A stretch of 5,329 nucleotides of DNA from Bacteroidales bacterium (GTDB lineage: Bacteria > Bacteroidota > Bacteroidia > Bacteroidales > UBA3663), in the NCBI GenBank assembly GCA_016293065.1, contig JAEDEY010000117.1, forward strand, positions 1-5,329, written 5' to 3'. A program made the position numbers and the translations under genes. The notes below the pieces were generated by a model. That model had not been told where the DNA came from, did not search any database, and worked only from the letters and a program-made list of their open reading frames with translations. Within the stretch, counting starts at the first letter, position 1. Every line of letters begins with the position of its first letter. Shown here piece by piece: positions 1 through 5,329 of the stretch.

Positions 1-159
1 ACCTATCAGGACCACCGCATGGCAATGGCATTCGCGCCACTTGCGCTCGTCACCACCGAAGGCTCTATACTCATCGACAGTCCTCAGGTAGTGACCAAGT
101 CATATCCGACTTATTGGGATGATATCAAGTCAATAGGCTTTGAAGTTCAAAAATTATAA
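1..159 (+). CDS. aroA: 3-phosphoshikimate 1-carboxyvinyltransferase (EPSP synthase), C-terminal fragment
   Basis: This is the 3' end of a gene whose start lies left of the window; 52 codons and a TAA stop remain in the frame beginning at base 1. The translation carries the two C-terminal signatures of EPSP synthase. The first is DHRMAMAFAPLAL, whose Arg corresponds to the PEP-contacting Arg386 region of the E. coli enzyme. The second is VVTKSYPTYWDDI, with the conserved Lys matching E. coli Lys411, followed by the aromatic 'YP.YW' tail. The enzyme is cytoplasmic and transfers the enolpyruvyl group of PEP to shikimate-3-phosphate, the sixth step of the shikimate pathway. The C-terminus appears complete and undamaged. 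Only 15 bp separate it from the next gene, with no hairpin, so transcription probably continues into the downstream genes. The family call is firm; the rest of the gene cannot be assessed. Confidence 0.93.
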   Translation, partial: TYQDHRMAMAFAPLALVTTEGSILIDSPQVVTKSYPTYWDDIKSIGFEVQKL

Positions 160-174
160 CATTAAAAGATATTT

Positions 175-660
175 ATGGTAATATTTTTAGTATTGCTCGT
201 ATCCTTGGCATGTCTGGTGCTCCTCGTCTTCGGACTCTCGCTCATCGGACATAAGCGTTACGAAAAGCGAGTGGAACAGGGAACGGCAAAGCCTGACGAG
301 ACCTCACCTTTCGAAGTGACAAAGGAAGTGCCTGAAGAATGCTGCGGACAACATGCCACATGCGAACGAGACTCCTTGCTTGCCGCTGTTTCTAAAGAGA
401 TCATTTATTATGACGATGAGGAACTCGATGAATTCTGCGGGCGTGAGAGCGACCAATATGCCGACAAAGAAGCAGACCTCTTTGCCAACGTTTTCTACGA
501 ACTGAAAGAGGTAGAAGTAGCAGGTTGGGTGCGTTCGCTGCAACTTCGCGGCATAGAGATTCCCGACCAGATCAAAGACGAGGTGCTCCTCATAGTACGT
601 GAACGTCGCTTCCGTCCAGCCTCATCGGGCGACCACAGCAACGACAAGGTAAAAAAATAA
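175..660 (+). CDS. Conserved-looking single-pass membrane protein of unknown function (161 aa)
   Basis: I do not recognise a named family with a known function. Residues 2-25 are a strongly hydrophobic helix (MVIFLVLLVSLACLVLLVFG) followed by H26-K-R-Y-E-K-R. That gives a membrane anchor with a positive flank, so the soluble part is probably cytoplasmic (inferred from the positive-inside rule). After a polar linker comes a Cys/His cluster, E-C56-C57-G-Q-H60-A-T-C63, then an acidic stretch (YYDDEELDEF, 78-87, with C88 next). A helical C-terminal part (about 99-145) contains GWVRSLQLRGIEIP. The tail (146-161) is polar and probably disordered. The Cys/His cluster could bind a metal or be redox active, but this is inference. 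The ATG at 175 is the natural start because it places the hydrophobic segment at the N-terminus. It lies 15 bp after aroA and 34 bp before the PorW-like gene, so it is probably in the same operon. From memory, similar small proteins occur next to aroA in other Bacteroidales. Confidence 0.85.
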   Translation: MVIFLVLLVSLACLVLLVFGLSLIGHKRYEKRVEQGTAKPDETSPFEVTKEVPEECCGQHATCERDSLLAAVSKEIIYYDDEELDEFCGRESDQYADKEADLFANVFYELKEVEVAGWVRSLQLRGIEIPDQIKDEVLLIVRERRFRPASSGDHSNDKVKK

Positions 661-694
661 AATATCCACGAGACACGTCTGTAGATAATCAGTA

Positions 695-3484
695 GTGACA
701 AAGTCAAGTCTATACATAATATTCGCATCAATCAGCCTCATTGCCCTTACCTCATGCAAGAGCAATACGGCCTTTACACGCAGTATGTACGGACTGACCA
801 CCAAATACAACATCCTCTTCAACGGCAAGGAGGCATACAAGCAAGGACTTGAGACAATGGAACAGGCCGACAACGACGATTATACCCGACTCCTTGCTCC
901 TCATCCCGTCTATCGTCTTGTCGGACAGAAAGAAGTAGCAGCCAATGCCGATTTCGATCGCGCCATCGACAAATGCAAAAAAGCCGTTCAGACGCGCAGC
1001 ATCACTAATAAACCCAAGCGCAAGGAGAACCCATCGCAGAAGGAGAAGGAGTGGCTGACCCATGGTGAATGGAATCCTTATATCCACAATGCCTGGCTGC
1101 TCGACGGCAAGGCTCAGTTCTATAAGGGCGATTTCCTCTCATCTGCTGCCACTTTCTCATATACGGCACGCCATTTCTGGTGGAAGCCGATGGTCATTGC
1201 CGAATGTCACATCTGGGTGGCTCGCTGCCATGCTGTTCAGGGTTACACATATGAGGCTGAAGCCGAGCTCAACCTTGTCGTTCCTCAGAAGAAATATACC
1301 GACCAGAAATCGTTGAGCCAGCTGCCTGAATACCAGAAGTTGCCCAAGCAGCTACAGTATGAGTTTTCGTTGGCAATGGCCGAGATACTGCTGCAGCGGG
1401 GGGACGATGGCGGAACCATCGTCAACTATCTTAGGCAAGCCAACAAAGGATGGCAGACGGCAGAACAGAAAGCACGCACCCTCTTCCTTATTGCACAACT
1501 CGAAGAGAACCATGGCAACAACGCAGGTGCCTATCAGGCCTATGGCGAGGTGATAGCCAAGGCAAAGAACTACAAGACACAATTCAATGCACGCATCGCC
1601 CAGACACGCGTGCTGCAATCGGCAAGCCTCGAAAAGACTGAGAAGAAACTCAAAACCTACCGACGTCAGAAACGCAATGCCGAATACCTCGATCAAATCT
1701 ATTACGCACTCGGTAATGTGGCTCTACTGCGAGGTGACACCACTGCTGCCATAGGACTATTTGAACAAGCCCTGGAGAAGAGCACGCGAAACGGCATGGA
1801 CAAGGCTGTGGCTGCTCTCCGAATGGGCGAAGTGTCTTTTGCTCAAGGCGATTATGTCAAGGCTCAGAAAGCCTATGCCACTGCATTAGGCATCATCAAA
1901 AGCGACTATCCGAAATACAAGGACATAGCCCGACTCTCGGGTGTGCTCGACGAACTTCAGTCTCATGCCGAGACCGTTGCCTTGCAGGACTCCCTGCTAC
2001 ATTTGGCTTCATTGCCAGAATCAGAAATCATCCGCATAATAGACCGCAAGATCAAAGAATTGATAAAAGCAGAAAAAGAGGCGATGGAACAAGAGGCTTT
2101 GGCAGATTATAACGAGCGCGTATCAGACGAGGCTGACCCTCTCGCAAACAATGAGCAGCAGCCTATTGTGGGCGAGAAGGACGACTCATGGTACTTCTAC
2201 AATAAGGCAGTGGTCAATGCTGGAAAGAATGAGTTCCAACGCATCTGGGGCTCACGACGGCCAGAAGACAACTGGCGACGCAAGAACAAGACAGAGGTCG
2301 CTCTCAATTTCGACTCTGACGCAGAAGAAAATGGCCATACGCCTGCGACTGACGAAGCTGCCGTTCAGGAAGAACGGGCTGCGAGCGACTCTGCTTCTAT
2401 CATTGACACCAAGGCAATCGGCGACCCTCATCAGCGCGAATACTATCTTGCACAGATTCCTTTCACCGAGGCAGACAAGGACAATGCCAACAGCCTGATT
2501 GAGGAAGGATTGTACAACATGGGTGTCATCATCAACGAGAAGCTCGAAAACCTGCCTTTGGCAATCCAGACCTTCGAGCAACTGGAACAACGCTATCCGC
2601 AGACCTCACATCGCCTCGACATGTACTATGCTATATACCTGATGTATATGCGCATGAAACAGAACTCCAAGGCAGAGATTTATCGTCAGAAACTCATGCA
2701 CTCCTTCCCTGCCTCTGCCTATGCAGTTGCGGTAAGCGACCCCAACTATATCGACAACCTTCGCCAAATGGCACAAAAGGAAGACTCGCTCTACATCGCA
2801 TCATACAATGCCTATCATGCCAACGAGAGCCAGAAGGTGCACGACAACTACAAGTGGGTGCAAGAACACTGGCCTTTGTCGAAGCTGATGCCGAAGTTCC
2901 TCTTCCTCGATGCTCTTAGCTACGTTCAGGAGGGCGACACTGAGTCTTTCCGCGAGGCCCTTGAACGACTCACAGCCACTTACCCTTCGAGCGATGTCTC
3001 TCCATTGGCAAGCCAGATGGTAAAGGGCATACATGAAGGCAGATATGTGCAGGCTGGTACCATGGTCAAGAGCATGATGTGGAACAACTCTCTGCTTCAG
3101 GATGGAGCAAAAGCCGATAGTTCGATGATGTTTATCGACGATGACGAGATTCCACAGCTCCTGCTCCTCGCCTACAAGACCGACAGCATCTCGCAGAACG
3201 ACCTGCTCTTCGAAATCGCCAAATTCAACTTCGAGAACTATCTAGTCAAGGACTTCGACCTAGAAATCATCACCACTGGCGACCTCTCGGTGCTCGTGAT
3301 CAGCAAGTTCGACAATCTTGACGCCCTGCTTGATTATCATGACCGTATGGATCGTTCAACCTCGCTGATCATTCCTGAAGGCATTTATATGATCGACATC
3401 TCTGAAGCTAATTTCCGTGCCCTCCTCAGTGGCAGGACCTTCGACGACTATTTCCAATGGGCTAAAGAGACGTATGGGATATAG
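695..3484 (+). CDS. porW: TPR lipoprotein of the PorW/SprE family (type IX secretion/gliding)
   Basis: A 929-aa exported lipoprotein. The N-terminus is a lipoprotein signal: basic K3, a hydrophobic run, then lipobox LTSC with Cys21 as the predicted acylated residue. The mature N-terminus (TTKYNILFNGKEAY, about 35-48) resembles the 'KYN.L.NG..AY' start of PorW/SprE proteins. TPR-like helical hairpins are seen around 126-190, 336-369 and 374-404, and again around 606-690. Between them lies a conserved-looking core, W499-YFYN to EDNWRRKNK (about 533), flanked by acidic linkers (452-498 and 540-575). The C-terminal part includes NYLVKDFDLEI (848-858) and SEANFRALLSGRTFDDYF. Length fits the family. 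In P. gingivalis PorW is an outer-membrane-associated lipoprotein needed for T9SS function, and is thought to connect the PorK/N ring to the Sov translocon; SprE is the Flavobacterium counterpart. The start is GTG: an in-frame TAA at 686-688 leaves no upstream ATG, and this start gives an ideal signal peptide. The symbol is by family resemblance. Confidence 0.85.
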   Translation: MTKSSLYIIFASISLIALTSCKSNTAFTRSMYGLTTKYNILFNGKEAYKQGLETMEQADNDDYTRLLAPHPVYRLVGQKEVAANADFDRAIDKCKKAVQTRSITNKPKRKENPSQKEKEWLTHGEWNPYIHNAWLLDGKAQFYKGDFLSSAATFSYTARHFWWKPMVIAECHIWVARCHAVQGYTYEAEAELNLVVPQKKYTDQKSLSQLPEYQKLPKQLQYEFSLAMAEILLQRGDDGGTIVNYLRQANKGWQTAEQKARTLFLIAQLEENHGNNAGAYQAYGEVIAKAKNYKTQFNARIAQTRVLQSASLEKTEKKLKTYRRQKRNAEYLDQIYYALGNVALLRGDTTAAIGLFEQALEKSTRNGMDKAVAALRMGEVSFAQGDYVKAQKAYATALGIIKSDYPKYKDIARLSGVLDELQSHAETVALQDSLLHLASLPESEIIRIIDRKIKELIKAEKEAMEQEALADYNERVSDEADPLANNEQQPIVGEKDDSWYFYNKAVVNAGKNEFQRIWGSRRPEDNWRRKNKTEVALNFDSDAEENGHTPATDEAAVQEERAASDSASIIDTKAIGDPHQREYYLAQIPFTEADKDNANSLIEEGLYNMGVIINEKLENLPLAIQTFEQLEQRYPQTSHRLDMYYAIYLMYMRMKQNSKAEIYRQKLMHSFPASAYAVAVSDPNYIDNLRQMAQKEDSLYIASYNAYHANESQKVHDNYKWVQEHWPLSKLMPKFLFLDALSYVQEGDTESFREALERLTATYPSSDVSPLASQMVKGIHEGRYVQAGTMVKSMMWNNSLLQDGAKADSSMMFIDDDEIPQLLLLAYKTDSISQNDLLFEIAKFNFENYLVKDFDLEIITTGDLSVLVISKFDNLDALLDYHDRMDRSTSLIIPEGIYMIDISEANFRALLSGRTFDDYFQWAKETYGI

Positions 3485-3524
3485 ATCGGAATAAGAATAG
3501 ATTAATGATAAAACAACAAGTAAT

Positions 3525-5084
3525 ATGCGAATACTTTGGGCAGACGACGAAATAGACCTCTTGAAACCACATATCCTCTTTCTCCAGAACAAGGGATATG
3601 AGGTGAGTACCACCACCAATGGGCAAGACGCTCTCGATCTTGTCAGAACAGAATCGTTCGACATCATATTCCTCGACGAGAACATGCCTGGACTGTCTGG
3701 ACTCGAGACTCTTTCTGCAATAAAAGAGATTAGCCCAGCTACCCCTGTCGTGATGATCACCAAGAGCGAGGAAGAGAACATCATGGATCAAGCAATAGGC
3801 AGCAAGATTGCCGACTATCTTATCAAGCCCGTTCTGCCCACCCAGATGCTGCTCAGTATCAAAAAGACACTTCATGCCCGCGAGATTACCCAACAACAGC
3901 AGACAAGCGGCTACCAGCAAGAATTTGGGCGACTCTCGATAGCAATCGACAACGCCAGAAATTTTGCTGACTGGGTCGAGGTATATAAGAAAATAGTGCA
4001 TTGGGAGCTGGAACTCACCGACAGCAACGACACAAATCTCAGCTCGATGCTGCTGCTTCAAAAACAGGATGCAAATGCAGCTTTTGCCAAATTCATACGA
4101 CGCAACTACAAAGACTGGATTCAACAGATTCTTCGCCATGACCATAGCGAGGAACGTCCGCTTATGAGTCCGGATATTTTCCGCAAAGTGGTATTTCCAG
4201 AAATCGACAAGGGTGAGAAGCTGTTTTTCATCGTTATCGACAATTTACGTCTCGACCAATGGCGAGTAATTCAACCTATCCTATCACAGTATTTCACTTG
4301 CCACGAAGACATATATTGCTCTATTCTCCCTACTGCAACACAATATTCGCGCAATGCCATCTTTTCCGGACTGATGCCCGATAGCATTGCTCGTATGTTT
4401 CCCGACCTATGGGTCGATGAGGACGCAGAAGAGAGCAAGAACATCAACGAGGAACCACTCATCCAATCGCAGCTCGACCGCTTCCGCAAGCGTTATTCTT
4501 TCTCATACAACAAAATCTATGAGACCAATTTCGGAGAGCGTTATGTAGCACAGCTCAACTCTCTGAAGCAGAACCAGCTCAATGTCGTTGTGCTCGACTT
4601 CATCGATATGCTCTCTCATGCCCGCACAGAGTCGAAGACAGTGCGAGAACTCGCAAACAACGAGGCTGCCTATCGTGCCATCACCCGCACATGGCTTGAG
4701 CATAGTTCTACTATCAATCTCTTCCGTGCCATTGCTGACATGGGATATAAGGTCATACTGACCACCGACCATGGCACTATCAGAGTTGACAACCCTATCA
4801 AAGTGATTGGTGACCGAAATGTCAACACCAACCTGCGTTACAAGCTTGGAAAAAACCTGAATTGCCAGTCGAAAGCCATATTTGAAGTCAACCGACCTAC
4901 AGATTTCGGACTCCCAACTGTCAATCTCTCCACAAGCTATATCTTCACGTCAGGTCGCGACTTCTTCGCCTACCCCAACAATTTCAACTATTATGCCACA
5001 TACTACAGTGGCACTTTCCAGCACGGAGGTATCTCGCTCGAAGAAATGCTCATCCCCCTGATTACCCTCACTCCAAAAAACTGA
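3525..5084 (+). CDS. porX: PorX-type response regulator with PglZ phosphodiesterase/phosphatase-superfamily domain
   Basis: A 519-aa cytoplasmic two-domain protein. Residues 1-118 form a CheY-like receiver with every key residue: acidic pair D7/D8, phospho-acceptor D51 (IIFLDENMPG), T79 and K101 (IKP). A helical linker (about 120-210) leads to a PglZ domain (about 230-517). That domain keeps the metal-site pattern of the alkaline-phosphatase superfamily: D239 (VIDNLRLDQW), Thr in PTATQY (T270/T272), D361 and H365 (DFIDMLSHA), D415/H416 (TTDHGT) and H500 (QHGGISLEE). No DNA-binding domain is present. In P. gingivalis PorX is paired with the sensor kinase PorY, controls T9SS genes together with the sigma factor SigP, and its PglZ domain hydrolyses oligonucleotides. 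No PorY-like kinase is in this window. The start at 3525 gives MRILWADDEIDLLKPH, the expected family N-terminus. It lies 40 bp after the PorW-like gene, probably in one transcript. No defects are visible. Confidence 0.93.
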   Translation: MRILWADDEIDLLKPHILFLQNKGYEVSTTTNGQDALDLVRTESFDIIFLDENMPGLSGLETLSAIKEISPATPVVMITKSEEENIMDQAIGSKIADYLIKPVLPTQMLLSIKKTLHAREITQQQQTSGYQQEFGRLSIAIDNARNFADWVEVYKKIVHWELELTDSNDTNLSSMLLLQKQDANAAFAKFIRRNYKDWIQQILRHDHSEERPLMSPDIFRKVVFPEIDKGEKLFFIVIDNLRLDQWRVIQPILSQYFTCHEDIYCSILPTATQYSRNAIFSGLMPDSIARMFPDLWVDEDAEESKNINEEPLIQSQLDRFRKRYSFSYNKIYETNFGERYVAQLNSLKQNQLNVVVLDFIDMLSHARTESKTVRELANNEAAYRAITRTWLEHSSTINLFRAIADMGYKVILTTDHGTIRVDNPIKVIGDRNVNTNLRYKLGKNLNCQSKAIFEVNRPTDFGLPTVNLSTSYIFTSGRDFFAYPNNFNYYATYYSGTFQHGGISLEEMLIPLITLTPKN

Positions 5085-5095
5085 CCACTAACACA

Positions 5096-5134
5096 AACCC
5101 AGCTGCCCTTGCACCTTGTAAAGACAGCTGGGTT
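5096..5134 (+). terminator. Perfect 10-bp hairpin downstream of porX, probable transcription terminator
   Basis: AACCCAGCTG (5096-5105) and CAGCTGGGTT (5125-5134) are exact reverse complements, enclosing a 19-nt loop. The stem begins 11 nt after the porX stop and lies where a rightward terminator is expected. The following bases (CATTATGTTTTGC) are only moderately T-rich, so this is not a textbook U-tract. On the opposite strand the nearest T-run (six T, 5080-5075) lies 15 nt beyond the stem, so activity in both directions is possible but less certain. Confidence 0.65.
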
Positions 5135-5153
5135 CATTATGTTTTGCTATTAT

Positions 5154-5166
5154 AGATTGGCAATCT
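5154..5166. repeat. 13-bp palindrome AGATTG-G-CAATCT
   Basis: Two 6-bp arms are perfectly complementary around a single central G. The site is 20 bp after the terminator stem, in non-coding DNA. It is too tight to form a good RNA hairpin (the central bases would have to open), so it is better read as a possible dyad protein-binding site or chance. No specific regulator can be named. Confidence 0.35.
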
Positions 5167-5220
5167 CTTGGAGGGAAGCACTACATTATTAAGTTTTATA
5201 AATTTTCAGGATTTTTTGTG

Positions 5221-5228
5221 CAAATATA
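5221..5228 (-). promoter_or_regulatory. Possible leftward Bacteroidota-type -7 element (TATATTTG)
   Basis: Read on the minus strand, 5228 to 5221 is TATATTTG, followed by CACAAAAAAT. This matches the Bacteroidota primary-sigma -7 consensus TAnnTTTG exactly. A -33 TTTG at the usual spacing of roughly 19-21 nt is not present: the nearest TTTG is 12 nt away (5244-5241) and a CTTG is 25 nt away (5257-5254). The surrounding DNA is very AT-rich, which raises the chance of a random match. If real, it would start a short leftward transcript near 5215 running toward the porX terminator. Confidence 0.3.
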
Positions 5229-5309
5229 ATGCTTTTTTTCCAAATACATATATCAAGTTTGTAACATTTGTAAAAGTATTTGCGTCATATATAATAAAGT
5301 CCCTTCTCA

Positions 5310-5329
5310 GCGCCTTATGTGCGCCTTAT
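5310..5329. repeat. Direct repeat of GCGCCTTAT, 11-bp period, at the window edge
   Basis: GCGCCTTAT occurs at 5310-5318 and again at 5321-5329, separated by GT, giving an 11-bp period (about one helical turn). The second copy ends exactly at the window boundary, so it is not known whether there are more copies. The GC-rich units stand out from the AT-rich surroundings. It could be the first units of a short tandem array, a paired operator, or chance. Confidence 0.5.

Larger units (their letters stand above)
5135..5329. other. AT-rich intergenic region without a convincing gene
   Basis: No credible coding sequence is visible on either strand. The stretch is markedly more AT-rich than the genes, with runs of T (5212-5217, 5233-5239) and three TTTG words at 5258, 5267 and 5279, two of them within repeated TTTGTAA. 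I find no tRNA- or rRNA-like sequence. It most likely separates porX from a gene to the right of the window, whose direction cannot be told. Confidence 0.6.

Noticed and set aside
334..366. Reading the CCGxHxxC cluster as the 'oxidoreductase-like' CCGxGCxxC motif family.
   Set aside because: The spacing is one residue shorter, the GC of that motif is replaced by H-A, and the following CVxD signature is absent, so the resemblance is superficial.
671..680. AGAC-AC-GTCT mini-dyad in the gap before the PorW-like gene as an operator or terminator.
   Set aside because: Four-base arms are too short to distinguish from chance and there is no T-tract.
1398..1403. A run of six G inside the PorW-like gene, considered as a phase-variable tract.
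   Set aside because: Six bases is short for slippage-driven switching, the reading frame is intact, and it falls in ordinary CGG-GGG codons within a TPR-rich region.
3462..4145. A 227-codon open frame on the minus strand across the 5' part of porX.
   Set aside because: It is fully antisense to a firmly identified receiver/PglZ gene, its translation shows no recognisable domain and is Cys-rich and irregular, and no promoter is visible for it. It is a shadow of porX codon usage.
5003..5137. A 44-codon minus-strand ORF starting with ATG at 5137, inside the possible leftward transcript.
   Set aside because: It runs through the terminator stem and into the porX coding sequence in antisense; the peptide has no recognisable features. 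The stem and the porX overlap explain the sequence better than coding.
5138..5146. TATGTTTTG just after the terminator stem as a rightward -7 promoter element.
   Set aside because: It has three bases instead of two between TA and TTTG, no -33 TTTG at a suitable distance, and overlaps the tail of the terminator.
1..5329. A novel defence, mobile or CRISPR-type system.
   Set aside because: No transposase, integrase, Cas, toxin-antitoxin or nuclease module, no long spaced repeats and no insertion boundaries are seen; the genes have uniform composition and belong to core Bacteroidales families.

Overview
The window looks like a chromosomal segment of a Bacteroidales bacterium, most likely Prevotella or a close relative. 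The reasons are family content (a PorW/SprE-type TPR lipoprotein and a PorX-type response regulator with a PglZ domain, both Bacteroidota-specific), the absence of Shine-Dalgarno sequences with A-rich leaders before the starts, and a TATATTTG element of the Bacteroidota -7 type in the 3' intergenic region. The genus is an inference from general resemblance, not a proven call.

Layout: four genes run rightward and are packed closely. (1) Positions 1-159 hold the last 52 codons of aroA (EPSP synthase). (2) After 15 bp comes a 161-aa single-pass membrane protein of unknown function (175-660). (3) After 34 bp comes a 929-aa TPR lipoprotein of the PorW/SprE family (695-3484), starting with GTG. (4) After 40 bp comes a 519-aa PorX-type protein (3525-5084), a CheY-like receiver joined to a PglZ alkaline-phosphatase-superfamily domain. 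No terminator or clear promoter lies in the three gaps, so one transcript is likely. A 10-bp perfect stem (5096-5134) sits just after porX and probably ends it.

Positions 5085-5329 contain no convincing gene. They hold the hairpin, a short palindrome, an AT-rich tract with a possible leftward -7 element, and a 9-bp direct repeat at the right edge.

How they fit together: in Porphyromonas gingivalis and Flavobacterium, PorW/SprE is a structural or accessory part of the type IX secretion system (T9SS, which also supports gliding in Flavobacterium), and PorX is the response regulator that controls T9SS gene expression. Here the two are adjacent and probably co-expressed, with an unknown membrane protein just ahead. 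The core T9SS genes (porK, L, M, N, sov) are not in the window, so whether this organism has a working T9SS cannot be judged. I see no clearly undescribed system. The most open items are the unknown 161-aa protein and the structured 3' intergenic region.
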